Below the pieces are notes generated by a model. That model made no database searches, had not been told where the DNA came from, and saw only the letters and a list, made by a program, of their open reading frames with translations. The translations under genes were made by a program, and so were the position numbers. A stretch of 64,000 bases of DNA from Streptomyces sp. NBC_00078 (GTDB taxonomy: Bacteria; Actinomycetota; Actinomycetes; Streptomycetales; Streptomycetaceae): positions 6,572,001 through 6,636,000 of the forward strand of contig NZ_JAPELX010000001.1 in assembly GCF_026343335.1 (NCBI RefSeq), read 5' to 3'. Positions 24,958 to 33,789 of the stretch are shown here, one piece after another. How positions within the stretch are numbered: position 1 is the first letter of the stretch; each line of letters opens with the position of its first letter.

Positions 24958-24972
24958 CTGACGAAGCGTCAG
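24958..24972. promoter_or_regulatory. inverted repeat CTGACG-n3-CGTCAG
   Basis: A perfect 6-bp inverted repeat with 3-bp spacer, 42 bp upstream of the LLM oxidoreductase start and 43 bp upstream of the small divergent gene. The form fits a TetR or MarR family operator. Confidence 0.5.
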
Positions 24973-25014
24973 ATCGCCATGGCGGCGGCGCGAGTGGGCC
25001 GTAGGGTGCATGCC

Positions 25015-25209
25015 ATGGCTGATCCCGTACCCACCGGTCCGCAGGCGGAGGCCGCACAGGGGCGTGTCGCTCTCTGGCTCGACCCGGAGGACCTGCGGTG
25101 GCTCGCTCGCCACTGCTGCTGTGCCGAGGACGCGCCGCAGGAGGTCAAGGATCGCTGCGGACGTCTCCGCTTCCGGGCGGGCGCCGCTCTGCACAAGGAC
25201 GGTCACTGA
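25015..25209 (+). CDS. small conserved Cys-rich protein
   Basis: A protein of 64 residues, MADPVPTGPQAEAAQGRVAL onward, with a conserved WLARHCCCAEDAPQEVKDRC core containing three adjacent cysteines and a fourth nine residues later. I recognise it as a small actinobacterial protein of unknown function found near ftsY. ATG 25015 is chosen; the frame extends upstream but without family character. Divergent from the LLM gene. Confidence 0.7.
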   Translation: MADPVPTGPQAEAAQGRVALWLDPEDLRWLARHCCCAEDAPQEVKDRCGRLRFRAGAALHKDGH

Positions 25210-25338
25210 GCCGGTTCGGACCGCGACGGCGACGGGTGCCGGTGCGGGCCGTGTGCTCGCCGTGACCGGGTGGACACGACTTCGGCGCACAACCATGTCT
25301 GGGTGACGCCGAGACCCATGGCCGATACTGGACGAGTT

Positions 25339-26541
25339 ATGGAAACCGTCATCCTTGCTGTAGTCATCGCCGTGGTCGTGCTCGGTGTGCTCGGCGGGCT
25401 CGTGGTCGGCAGCCGGCGCAAGAAGCCGCTGCCCCCGCCGCCCCCCTCCGCACCCGACATCACCGCCCCTCCGGCCGAGCCGCACGTCGGCGACGAGGCC
25501 GAGACGCCCCACGACGAACCCCGCCGGACGATAGAGGAGGTGGATCTTCCGGACGGCTCGACCCCGGTCGCCGTCGAGGAGCCGCCCGTCCTCGAAGTCC
25601 CCGAGATCGAGGTCCCCGAGCCGACGGCCGGACGTCTCGTCCGCCTCCGCGCCCGCCTCTCCCGTTCCCAGAACGCGCTCGGCCAGGGGCTGCTCACGCT
25701 CCTGTCGCGCGAGCACCTCGACGACGACACCTGGGAGGAGATCGAGGAGACGCTGCTCATCGCCGACGTCGGCGTGGTCCCCACCCAGGAACTGGTCGCG
25801 GGCCTGCGCGAGCGGGTGAAGGTCCTCGGCACCCGCACCCCCGCCGAGCTGCGCACCCTGCTGCGTGAGGAACTCCTCAAGCTGGTCGGCACCGAATTCG
25901 ACCGCACCGTGAAGACCGAGCCCGAGAACAGCAAGCCCGGCATCGTGATGGTCGTCGGTGTCAACGGCACCGGCAAGACCACCACCACCGGCAAGCTCGC
26001 CCGGGTCCTGGTGGCCGACGGCCGCACCGTCGTCCTCGGCGCGGCCGACACCTTCCGTGCCGCCGCCGCGGACCAGCTCCAGACCTGGGGCGAGCGGGTC
26101 GGCGCCCACACCGTGCGCGGACCGGAGGGCGGCGACCCCGCCTCCGTCGCCTTCGACGCGGTGAAGGAGGGCAAGGAGATGGGCTCCGACGTCGTCCTCA
26201 TCGACACCGCCGGGCGCCTGCACACCAAGACCGGGCTCATGGACGAGCTCGGCAAGGTCAAGCGCGTCGTCGAGAAGCACGCCCCGCTGGACGAGATCCT
26301 GCTCGTCCTGGACGCCACGACCGGGCAGAACGGCCTGGTGCAGGCCCGCGTGTTCGCCGAGGTCGTCGACATCACCGGCATCGTGCTGACCAAGCTGGAC
26401 GGCACGGCGAAGGGCGGCATCGTGGTCGCGGTCCAGCGCGAACTGGGCGTACCGGTCAAGCTGGTGGGTCTCGGCGAGGGCGCGGACGACCTGGCGCCGT
26501 TCGAGCCGGAGGCGTTCGTTGACGCCCTTATCGGGGAGTGA
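25339..26541 (+). CDS. ftsY: signal recognition particle receptor FtsY
   Basis: SRP receptor GTPase that docks ribosome-SRP complexes at the membrane. The protein is 400 residues: an N-terminal membrane helix (METVILAVVIAVVVLGVLGG), an acidic/proline-rich A domain to about 100, then the NG domain with P-loop GVNGTGKT (207-214), DTFRAAAADQL, DTAGR (289-293) and TKLDGTAKGG. ATG 25339 starts exactly at the membrane helix; the earlier in-frame region is not conserved. A terminator hairpin follows the stop. Confidence 0.95.
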   Translation: METVILAVVIAVVVLGVLGGLVVGSRRKKPLPPPPPSAPDITAPPAEPHVGDEAETPHDEPRRTIEEVDLPDGSTPVAVEEPPVLEVPEIEVPEPTAGRLVRLRARLSRSQNALGQGLLTLLSREHLDDDTWEEIEETLLIADVGVVPTQELVAGLRERVKVLGTRTPAELRTLLREELLKLVGTEFDRTVKTEPENSKPGIVMVVGVNGTGKTTTTGKLARVLVADGRTVVLGAADTFRAAAADQLQTWGERVGAHTVRGPEGGDPASVAFDAVKEGKEMGSDVVLIDTAGRLHTKTGLMDELGKVKRVVEKHAPLDEILLVLDATTGQNGLVQARVFAEVVDITGIVLTKLDGTAKGGIVVAVQRELGVPVKLVGLGEGADDLAPFEPEAFVDALIGE

Positions 26542-26572
26542 CACCGCCTGCCGACATCGGTACGTGGCCGAA

Positions 26573-26613
26573 GAAGCGCCCGCCCCCGAGGTGCAGTTGG
26601 GGTCGGGCGCTTC
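26573..26613 (+). terminator. hairpin after ftsY
   Basis: GAAGCGCCCG...CGGGCGCTTC, 10-bp arms with an inner CCCC/GGGG pairing, 31 bp after the ftsY stop and before the convergent prim-pol gene. Confidence 0.7.
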
Positions 26614-26632
26614 GCTGTGTACGCCGCAGTGC

Positions 26633-27289
26633 CTACGCCCGCGACCGATGCGCCACGTAGGCCAGCGTCCCCAGCAGCAGGCGGGCCGCGGGTGGCTTCG
26701 TGGCGGAATCGAGGGCGGGGGGACGCAGCCACCGTGCCGGGCCCAGGCCGCCGCGATCCGACGGTGGAGCCGTGATGTGACTGCCTGAGCCGAGGCCGCG
26801 GAGGTCCAGGGAGGCCGGATCGTCCCAGCCCATGCGGTAGAGCAGCTCGGGGAGTTCGGCGGCGGCGCCTGGGGCGACGAAGAACTGGGCGCGGCCCTCC
26901 GGGGCCGCGGCGACCGGGCCGAGGGGGAGACCCATGCGCTCCAGGCGGATCAGGGCGCGGCGGCCCGCGGGCTCGGCCACCTCGATGACGTCGAACGCCC
27001 GGCCGGCCGGGAGCATGACCGACGCGCCGGGGAACTCGCCCCACGTCTTGGTCACTTCGTCGAGCGTGGCGCCGGCCGGAACCTGGGGCGCGAACTCCAG
27101 GGGATGCGCCCCGGGCGCGCTGCAGTCCGCCCGGCCGCAGGAGCAGGCACCCGCCGCGGCCCGCGCTCCCGGCACCACGTCCCAGCCCCAGAGCCCCGTG
27201 AACTCGGCGACGGCGGTGCACTCCGAGGAGCGGCCGCGCCTACGCGAGCCGGAGCGGATCTCCCGGATGCCGCCGATCGTGAAGCCCAT
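26633..27289 (-). CDS. bifunctional DNA primase/polymerase (prim-pol) domain protein
   Basis: A protein of 218 residues with the N-terminal prim-pol fold seen in many short actinobacterial proteins: the GWDVVPGARAA strand, a zinc-binding CSCGRADCSAPGAHPLEF segment, then KTWGEFPGASVMLPAGRAFDVIEV, which carries the Asp of the catalytic strand, and a downstream GSGSH region. The full set of metal ligands is not obvious, so activity is uncertain. I recall the same gene between ftsY and nsdA in other streptomycetes, so it is probably core and not a plasmid remnant. Confidence 0.7.
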   Translation of the reverse strand: MGFTIGGIREIRSGSRRRGRSSECTAVAEFTGLWGWDVVPGARAAAGACSCGRADCSAPGAHPLEFAPQVPAGATLDEVTKTWGEFPGASVMLPAGRAFDVIEVAEPAGRRALIRLERMGLPLGPVAAAPEGRAQFFVAPGAAAELPELLYRMGWDDPASLDLRGLGSGSHITAPPSDRGGLGPARWLRPPALDSATKPPAARLLLGTLAYVAHRSRA

Positions 27290-27492
27290 GCCCCCTCCAA
27301 CGGGTCCGACGCGTGGTGGTTACGGCGCGGAATCGGATCGTGACCCTGCGTGCCTCCGGGTGTGCCGGCTTCGCGCGGTCCAAGCGGCGCTCAAGGTGCC
27401 CCGGGTGGTGAACTCGACGGCACGCGCCCCTGAGTGCTTCGCTCCGCCTACTCCCGATCGGTCTATGTCAAGTGAATCGTGTGGAGGCAACC

Positions 27493-27573
27493 GTGAGTTC
27501 ATTCGAAGGGGTGGCGAATGGTGGCGTTTCCGGGATCGCCATGGCTGGACCAGTGATCGTAGGATTACTTTGA
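27493..27573 (+). CDS. candidate 26-aa small ORF in the nsdA leader
   Basis: GTG 27493 follows GGAGG by 5 bp and opens a frame encoding MSSFEGVANGGVSGIAMAGP plus VIVGLL. The composition is Gly/Ala/Val-rich and hydrophobic at the end. It lies in the 446-bp gap between the prim-pol gene and nsdA (27290-27735), which also has direct repeats TTCGAAGGG near 27503 and 27636. It may be a leader peptide or chance; no homologue is known to me. Confidence 0.3.
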   Translation: MSSFEGVANGGVSGIAMAGPVIVGLL

Positions 27574-27735
27574 GTGCACGAGTCCTGGGGGCACATGCAC
27601 TCGTGGGTATGCCGGAGGCAACTCGGCTTCCCGTTCGAAGGGTGACAACCGGCGGACGGGCGGCCGTATTTACCGGCATTCTGATAGGGCTTGGCGCACT
27701 CAGCGACAAGTGGTCTCAGGGATGGGGGCGTTCCA

Positions 27736-29220
27736 GTGAGCGGCAACGACGGAAGCGGGACGACCGCGGCCAGCCCGGACAAGCGCCCCAACGAGCTGCT
27801 CACTTCCTGGTTCGTGCGCAGCGGCTGGTCGAAGGGCGAACTCGCCCGCCAAGTCAACCGCAGGGCACGCCAGTTGGGGGCCAACCACATCTCCACGGAC
27901 ACCTCCCGGGTGCGCCGCTGGCTGGACGGCGAGAATCCCCGCGAGCCCATCCCCAGGATCCTGTCCGAGCTGTTCTCCGAGCGCTTCGGCTGCGTGGTCT
28001 CCGTCGAGGACCTCGGCCTGCGCGCCGCACGCCAGTCACCGTCCGTGTCCGGCGTGGACCTGCCCTGGACGGGTCCGCAGACAGTGGCGCTGCTCAGCGA
28101 GTTCTCGCGCAGCGACCTGATGCTGGCGCGGCGCGGCTTCCTCGGGACGTCGCTGGTCCTGTCCGCGGGCCCGTCCCTCATCGAGCCGATGCAGCGCTGG
28201 CTGGTGCCCTCGCTCCAGGCGCCGCAGCCGGAGCCCGAGCCGGCGGCCTCGTCCCGCCGTGTCGGCCGGCTCTCCAAGCCCGAGCTGGACCTGCTGGAGT
28301 CCACGACGGTGATGTTCCGGCAGTGGGACGCCCAGTGCGGCGGCGGTCTGCGCCGCAAGGCGGTCGTCGGCCAGCTGCACGAGGTGACGGACCTGCTCCA
28401 GGAGCCCCAGCCCGAGGCCACCACCCGGAAGCTGTTCAAGGTCGCCGCCGAGCTGGCCGAACTCGCGGGCTGGATGTCGTACGACGTGGGGCTGCAGCCG
28501 ACCGCGCAGAAGTACTTCGTCCTCGCCCTGCACGCCGCCAAGGAGGCCGGCGACAAGCCGCTCGGCTCCTACGTCCTCTCCAGCATGAGCCGCCAGATGA
28601 TCCACCTCGGCCGGCCCGACGACGCCCTGGAGCTGGTCCACCTCGCGCAGTACGGCAGCCGGGACTGCGCCGGCCCCCGCACCCAGTCGATGCTGTATGC
28701 GATGGAGGCCCGCGCCTACGCCAACATGGGGCAGCCCGGCAAGTGCAAGCGCGCGGTCCGGATGGCCGAGGACACCTTCGCCGACGTGGACGAGTGGGAC
28801 GACCCGGACCCCGACTGGATCCGCTTCTTCTCCGAGGCCGAGCTGCACGGCGAGAACTCCCACTCCTTCCGCGACCTCGCCTATGTCGCGGGCCGCAGCC
28901 CCGCCTACGCCTCCCTGGCCGAGCCGGTGATGCAGCGGGCCGTCGACCTGTTCTCCCAGGACGCCGAGCACCAGCGTTCGTACGCACTGAACCTGATCGG
29001 CATGGCCACGGTGCACCTGCTGCAGCGCGAGCCCGAGCGGAGCACGGTGCTTGCCGGGCAGGCCATGCGCATCGCCAAGAAGGTCCGCTCCGAGCGCGTG
29101 AACACTCGTATTCGAAAGACGGTCGACACGGCCGTACGCGACTTCGGGGATCTGGCCGCAGTCGTGGACCTCACCGAGAAGCTCGCGGCGGAGCTCCCGG
29201 AGACCGCCGAGGCGGTCTGA
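27736..29220 (+). CDS. nsdA: NsdA-type developmental regulator with TPR-like repeats
   Basis: A protein of 494 residues. The N-terminus (LLTSWFVRSGWSKGELARQVNRRARQLGANHISTDTSRVRRWLDGE) is a divergent HTH; the remainder is helical TPR-like repeats. NsdA in S. coelicolor is a negative regulator of sporulation and antibiotic production, encoded directly upstream of amtB, which matches this position. GTG 27736 is preceded by GGGGG at a good distance. Whether it binds DNA or acts through protein contacts cannot be told from the sequence. Confidence 0.85.
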   Translation: MSGNDGSGTTAASPDKRPNELLTSWFVRSGWSKGELARQVNRRARQLGANHISTDTSRVRRWLDGENPREPIPRILSELFSERFGCVVSVEDLGLRAARQSPSVSGVDLPWTGPQTVALLSEFSRSDLMLARRGFLGTSLVLSAGPSLIEPMQRWLVPSLQAPQPEPEPAASSRRVGRLSKPELDLLESTTVMFRQWDAQCGGGLRRKAVVGQLHEVTDLLQEPQPEATTRKLFKVAAELAELAGWMSYDVGLQPTAQKYFVLALHAAKEAGDKPLGSYVLSSMSRQMIHLGRPDDALELVHLAQYGSRDCAGPRTQSMLYAMEARAYANMGQPGKCKRAVRMAEDTFADVDEWDDPDPDWIRFFSEAELHGENSHSFRDLAYVAGRSPAYASLAEPVMQRAVDLFSQDAEHQRSYALNLIGMATVHLLQREPERSTVLAGQAMRIAKKVRSERVNTRIRKTVDTAVRDFGDLAAVVDLTEKLAAELPETAEAV

Positions 29221-29231
29221 ATCCCTTGACT

Positions 29232-29246
29232 CCGGCCGTGGGCCGG
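29232..29246 (+). terminator. weak hairpin after nsdA
   Basis: CCGGCC-gtg-GGCCGG, 12 bp after the nsdA stop. The remainder of the 326-bp gap holds the GlnR-type site and otherwise nothing I can identify. Confidence 0.35.
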
Positions 29247-29380
29247 CCTTCCCGAACCACCCGACTCGGCTCCCCCGTGCCAGGTCATCGGAAGGCCGCC
29301 CGCGGCCGGATCTCCACCTTCGAAGAAGGTTGCGCCACGATAACGATCGCCTCGGCCGACATCCGGCAGTTCATCGAGGC

Positions 29381-29416
29381 GTAACACGCACGGTGCCTTC
29401 GTCACGGCGGCGAAAC
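29381..29416 (+). promoter_or_regulatory. GlnR-type nitrogen regulatory site upstream of amtB
   Basis: GTAAC-n6-GGTGC followed after 4 bp by GTCAC-n6-GAAAC. GTnAC-n6-GAAAC is the core of the actinomycete GlnR box; the right half is exact and the left half is degenerate. amtB is a known GlnR target in S. coelicolor. Located 130 bp before the amtB start. Confidence 0.75.
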
Positions 29417-29546
29417 AACGAGGGGCTTCCAACGAAACGGCGCTGCGCCAATCTCATGGCGCATAACCGGCCCACCCCCCGCTTCACCGGACCGCTCACG
29501 CTCCGCGAACCCGCACGGGGCCGTACGAATCGACGAGGAGACGCCG

Positions 29547-30887
29547 ATGGCATCAGCCGCCATCACGCTTGCCGCGGAGGCACCCAAGTTGTCATCCGCG
29601 AACACAGGCTTCATGCTCATCTGTTCCGCCCTGGTGTTGCTCATGACGCCGGGACTCGCGTTCTTCTACGGCGGCATGGTCCGCGTCAAGAGCACGCTGA
29701 ACATGCTGATGATGAGCTTCATCAGCATCGGGATCGTCACGATCCTCTGGGTGCTCTACGGCTTCTCCCTTGCCTTCGGCTCCAGCAACGGCTTCATCGG
29801 CTTCAACTCCGACTGGCTGGGCCTGAGCAACATCGGGCTGACGGAGCTCTGGGACGGCTACACCATCCCGATCTTCGTCTTCATGATCTTCCAGATGATG
29901 TTCGCGGTCATCACGCCGGCCCTGATAAGCGGCGCCATCGCGGACCGCGTCAAGTTCTCGGCGTGGGCGCTCTTCGTCGCCCTGTGGCTCACGATCGTCT
30001 ACGTCCCGGTGGCCCACTGGGTGTGGGGTGCCGACGGCTGGGCCTTCAAGCTCGGCGTGATCGACTTCGCCGGTGGTACCGCGGTCCACATCAACGCCGG
30101 TGCGGGCGCCCTCGGTGTGATCCTGGTCATCGGCAAGCGCGTCGGCTTCAAGAAGGACCCGATGCGCCCGCACAGCCTCCCGCTGGTCATGCTCGGCGCC
30201 GGTCTGCTGTGGTTCGGCTGGTTCGGCTTCAACGCCGGTTCGTGGCTCGGCAACGACGACGGCGTCGGCGCGCTGATGTTCGTCAACACGCAGGTCGCCA
30301 CCGCCGCCGCCATGCTCGCCTGGCTCGCCTACGAGAAGATCCGCCACGGCGCGTTCACCACGCTGGGCGCCGCCTCCGGCGCGGTGGCCGGTCTGGTCGC
30401 GATCACCCCGTCCGGCGGCGCCGTCTCCCCGCTCGGCGCGATCGCCGTCGGCGCCATCGCCGGTGTCGCCTGTGCCGCGGCCGTCGGACTGAAGTTCAGG
30501 TTCGGCTTCGACGACTCCCTCGACGTGGTCGGCGTCCACATGGTCGGCGGCATCATCGGCTCGCTGCTCATCGGCTTCTTCGCCACCGGCAAGGGCCAGT
30601 CCACCGCGACGGGCGTCTTCTACGGCGACCACTCCTTCACCCAGCTGTGGAAGCAGTGCGCCGGTGTCGGCGCGGTCCTCGCCTACTCCCTGATCGCCTC
30701 CGCGGTCCTCGCCTTCCTCCTCGACAAGACCATCGGTATGCGGGTCAGCGAGGACGAGGAGGTTGCCGGAATCGACCAGGCCGAGCACGCCGAGACCGCA
30801 TACGACTTCAGCGGCGCCGGTGGTGGAATCGCCGGAACGGTCTCCGCGGCCCTTTCCGGTTCGAGCAGCAAGAAGGTGGACGCATGA
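29547..30887 (+). CDS. amtB: ammonium transporter AmtB
   Basis: A 446-residue Amt/MEP/Rh channel with 11 predicted membrane helices that conducts ammonium or ammonia. The Amt signature DFAGGTAVHINAGAGALGVIL includes the first pore histidine; the second is in DVVGVHMVGGIIGSLLIG. The N-terminal extracellular segment is followed by FMLICSALVLLMTPGLAFFYGGMVR. ATG 29547 is behind GAGGAG. Its last four bases overlap glnK (ATGA), and glnD follows: the standard actinobacterial nitrogen operon, probably under GlnR. Confidence 0.97.
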   Translation: MASAAITLAAEAPKLSSANTGFMLICSALVLLMTPGLAFFYGGMVRVKSTLNMLMMSFISIGIVTILWVLYGFSLAFGSSNGFIGFNSDWLGLSNIGLTELWDGYTIPIFVFMIFQMMFAVITPALISGAIADRVKFSAWALFVALWLTIVYVPVAHWVWGADGWAFKLGVIDFAGGTAVHINAGAGALGVILVIGKRVGFKKDPMRPHSLPLVMLGAGLLWFGWFGFNAGSWLGNDDGVGALMFVNTQVATAAAMLAWLAYEKIRHGAFTTLGAASGAVAGLVAITPSGGAVSPLGAIAVGAIAGVACAAAVGLKFRFGFDDSLDVVGVHMVGGIIGSLLIGFFATGKGQSTATGVFYGDHSFTQLWKQCAGVGAVLAYSLIASAVLAFLLDKTIGMRVSEDEEVAGIDQAEHAETAYDFSGAGGGIAGTVSAALSGSSSKKVDA

Positions 30888-31222
30888 GGCTCATCACCGC
30901 GGTCGTCAAGCCGCACCGGCTCGACGAGATCAAGGAAGCCCTCCAGGCCTTCGGGGTACACGGTCTGACGGTCACCGAGGCGAGCGGCTACGGTCGTCAG
31001 CGGGGCCACACCGAGGTCTACCGCGGCGCCGAGTACACGGTCGACCTGGTTCCCAAGATCCGTATCGAGGTGCTGGCCGAGGACGACGACGCCGAGCAGC
31101 TGATCGACGTCATCGTCAAGGCGGCCCGTACCGGCAAGATCGGTGACGGCAAGGTCTGGTCCCTCCCGGTGGAGACGGCCGTCCGGGTCCGCACCGGCGA
31201 GCGCGGTCCCGACGCGCTCTGA
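30884..31222 (+). CDS. glnK: PII nitrogen regulatory protein GlnK
   Basis: A 112-residue trimeric signal protein that binds ATP/ADP and 2-oxoglutarate and blocks AmtB. It starts MRLITAVVKPHRLDEIKEAL and has the T-loop YRGAEYTVDLVPKIRIEV with Tyr51, the residue adenylylated in Streptomyces GlnK, and the B-loop TGKIGDGKVW. The ATG overlaps the amtB TGA. GlnD downstream is the modifying enzyme. Confidence 0.96.
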   Translation: MRLITAVVKPHRLDEIKEALQAFGVHGLTVTEASGYGRQRGHTEVYRGAEYTVDLVPKIRIEVLAEDDDAEQLIDVIVKAARTGKIGDGKVWSLPVETAVRVRTGERGPDAL

Positions 31223-31248
31223 CAGAAGAAAGAACTAGGAGCTGCTGG

Positions 31249-33696
31249 GTGTCGAGCACGGACGTGCACAAAGAAGCGGAAGACTCCGGACCCAGCGGCT
31301 ATGCGGCGGCCCGGCTGCGTCTCCTCACCGAGGGGGCGCAGTCCGGGCCGCCGCGCCGTAAGGCCCTCTCGGCGTTGACGGACGACTGGCTGTCGGGGCT
31401 CTTCGGCGCCGGAGCCGAGGGGCTGGCCGGGATCTCGCTGATCGCCGTCGGCGGCTACGGCCGCGGTGAGCTCTCCCCGCGCAGCGACCTGGACCTGCTC
31501 CTGCTCCACGACGGCGGCGACTCCCACGCCGTCGCCGCCCTGGCCGACCGCATCTGGTACCCCGTCTGGGACCTCGGCCTCGCCCTCGACCACTCCGTGC
31601 GCACCCCGGCGGAGGCTCGCAAGACCGCCGGAGAGGACCTGAAGGTCCAGCTCGGCCTCCTGGACGCCCGCCACATCGCCGGCGACCTGGGCCTGACGGC
31701 CGGACTCCGTACCGCCGTCCTCGCCGACTGGCGCAACCAGGCGCCGAAACGTCTCCCCGAACTCCAGGAACTGTGCACCGAGCGCGCCGAGCGCCAGGGC
31801 GAGCTGCAGTACCTGCTGGAGCCGGACCTGAAGGAGGCCCGCGGCGGTCTGCGGGACGCCACCACCCTGCGCGCCGTCGCCGCCTCCTGGCTGGCCGACG
31901 CCCCGCGCGAGGGCCTTGACGACGCCAGGCGCCGGCTGCTCGACGTCCGCGACGCCCTGCACCTGACGACAGGGCGGGCGACCGACAGGCTCGCCCTCCA
32001 GGAGCAGGACCAGGTCGCCGCCGAACTGGGCCTGCTGGACGCCGACACCCTGCTGCGCCAGGTGTACGAGTCGGCGCGGGTCATCTCGTACGCCAGTGAC
32101 GTCACCTGGCGCGAAGTCGGGCGCGTGCTCAGGTCGCGAGCCGTGCGGCCTCGGCTGCGCGCCATGCTCGGCGGCGGCAAGCCGGTCCCCGACCGCTCCC
32201 CGCTGGCCGAGGGCGTGGTCGAGCAGGACGGCGAGGTGGTGCTCGCCCGTGCCGCCCGCCCCGAGCGCGACCCCGTGCTGCCGCTGCGCGCCGCGGCCGC
32301 CGCCGCCCAGGCCGGCCTCCCGCTCTCCCTGCACGCCGTACGGCGCCTGGCAGCCGTCGCGCGCCCCCTGCCCACGCCCTGGCCCGCCGAGGCCCGCGAA
32401 CAGCTCGTGACCCTGCTCGGCTCGGGCCGCCCGACCGTCGACGTCTGGGAGGCCCTGGAGGCGGAGGGCCTGATCACCCGGCTGCTCCCGGACTGGGAGC
32501 GGGTGCGCTGCCGCCCGCAGCGCAACGCCGTCCACATCTGGACCGTCGACCGGCACCTGATCGAGACGGCCGTACGCGCCTCCGAGTTCACCCGTCGCGT
32601 CCACCGCCCCGACCTGCTCCTGGTCGCCGCGCTCCTGCACGACATCGGCAAGGGCTGGCCCGGCGACCACTCGGTGGCCGGCGAGATCATCGCCAAGGAC
32701 GTGGCCGCCCGTATCGGCTTCGACCGCGACGAGGTGGCCGTCCTCTCCACGCTCGTACGCCACCATCTGCTGCTCGTCGACACAGCCACCCGCCGCGACC
32801 TGGAGGATCCGGCCACGGTCCGTGCGGTCGCCGAGGCGGTCGGCTCGCAGTCCACCCTGGAGCTGCTGCACGCGCTGACCGAGGCGGACGCCCTGGCCAC
32901 CGGTCCGGCGGCCTGGTCGTCCTGGCGTGGCTCCCTGGTCGCCGACCTGGTGAAGCGGGTCGCGGCCGTCCTCGCCGGGGACGTCCTCGACGAGCCCGAG
33001 GCCGCGGCGCCCACCGCCGAGCAGGAGCGGCTCGCGATCGAGGCGATCGCCACGGGCAGCCCGGTGCTGTCCCTGCGCGCGCAGACCGAGCCGCCGGCCG
33101 GGGAACAGCCGTCCGGTGAACCGGAGCCGCTCGGCGTCGAGCTGCTCATCGCCGTACCGGACCAGCCGGGCGTACTGCCCGCCGTGGCCGGTGTCCTCGC
33201 CATGCACCGGCTGACCGTGCGGACCGCGGAACTGCGCGCCCTGGACCTGCCGGACGGCGTCGAGGGCGCGGTCCTGCTGCTGGACTGGCGGGTCGCCGCC
33301 GAGTACGGCTCACTGCCGCAGGCCGCCCGCCTGCGCGCGGATCTCGTACGGGCGCTGGACGGCTCCCTGGACATCGCCGGCCGTCTCGCCGAACGCGACG
33401 CCGCGTATCCACGCCGCCGGGGTGTCGTGGCGCCGCCGCCCCGGGTGGCCGTCGCCTCGGCCGCGTCGCGACTGGCCACCGTGATCGAGGTGCGCTCCCA
33501 GGACGCCCCTGGCCTGCTGTTCCGGATCGGGCGGGCGCTGGAGGACGCCGACGTACGGGTGCGCAGCGCACACGTCTCCACGCTGGGCGCGAACGCCGTG
33601 GACGCCTTCTACGTGACCGGGCCCGAGGGCGCACCGCTGCCGGGTGAGGAGGCGGCGTCGCTGGCGCGGAAGCTGGAGGAGACATTGCGGGGCTGA
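31249..33696 (+). CDS. glnD: PII adenylyl/uridylyltransferase GlnD
   Basis: A bifunctional nucleotidyltransferase and removing enzyme for GlnK; in Streptomyces it adenylylates Tyr51. The 815-residue protein has the nucleotidyltransferase motif GGYGRGELSPRSDLDLLLLHD near residue 65, a helical region, an HD hydrolase domain (VAALLHDIGKGWPGDHS) near 460 and two C-terminal ACT domains (VAVPDQPGVLPAVAGVLAMH-like and RSQDAPGLLFRIGRALEDAD), the likely glutamine sensors. The GTG start has AGGAG upstream, 27 bp after glnK. Confidence 0.95.
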   Translation: MSSTDVHKEAEDSGPSGYAAARLRLLTEGAQSGPPRRKALSALTDDWLSGLFGAGAEGLAGISLIAVGGYGRGELSPRSDLDLLLLHDGGDSHAVAALADRIWYPVWDLGLALDHSVRTPAEARKTAGEDLKVQLGLLDARHIAGDLGLTAGLRTAVLADWRNQAPKRLPELQELCTERAERQGELQYLLEPDLKEARGGLRDATTLRAVAASWLADAPREGLDDARRRLLDVRDALHLTTGRATDRLALQEQDQVAAELGLLDADTLLRQVYESARVISYASDVTWREVGRVLRSRAVRPRLRAMLGGGKPVPDRSPLAEGVVEQDGEVVLARAARPERDPVLPLRAAAAAAQAGLPLSLHAVRRLAAVARPLPTPWPAEAREQLVTLLGSGRPTVDVWEALEAEGLITRLLPDWERVRCRPQRNAVHIWTVDRHLIETAVRASEFTRRVHRPDLLLVAALLHDIGKGWPGDHSVAGEIIAKDVAARIGFDRDEVAVLSTLVRHHLLLVDTATRRDLEDPATVRAVAEAVGSQSTLELLHALTEADALATGPAAWSSWRGSLVADLVKRVAAVLAGDVLDEPEAAAPTAEQERLAIEAIATGSPVLSLRAQTEPPAGEQPSGEPEPLGVELLIAVPDQPGVLPAVAGVLAMHRLTVRTAELRALDLPDGVEGAVLLLDWRVAAEYGSLPQAARLRADLVRALDGSLDIAGRLAERDAAYPRRRGVVAPPPRVAVASAASRLATVIEVRSQDAPGLLFRIGRALEDADVRVRSAHVSTLGANAVDAFYVTGPEGAPLPGEEAASLARKLEETLRG

Positions 33697-33789
33697 CCGG
33701 TTGTGGAACGGGCGGGGACGATTGTCTTGCGCGGCCCGATACCCTGGAAGACGCTCACACTGCCCCCGACTCCGAGGACCGACGCCGCC

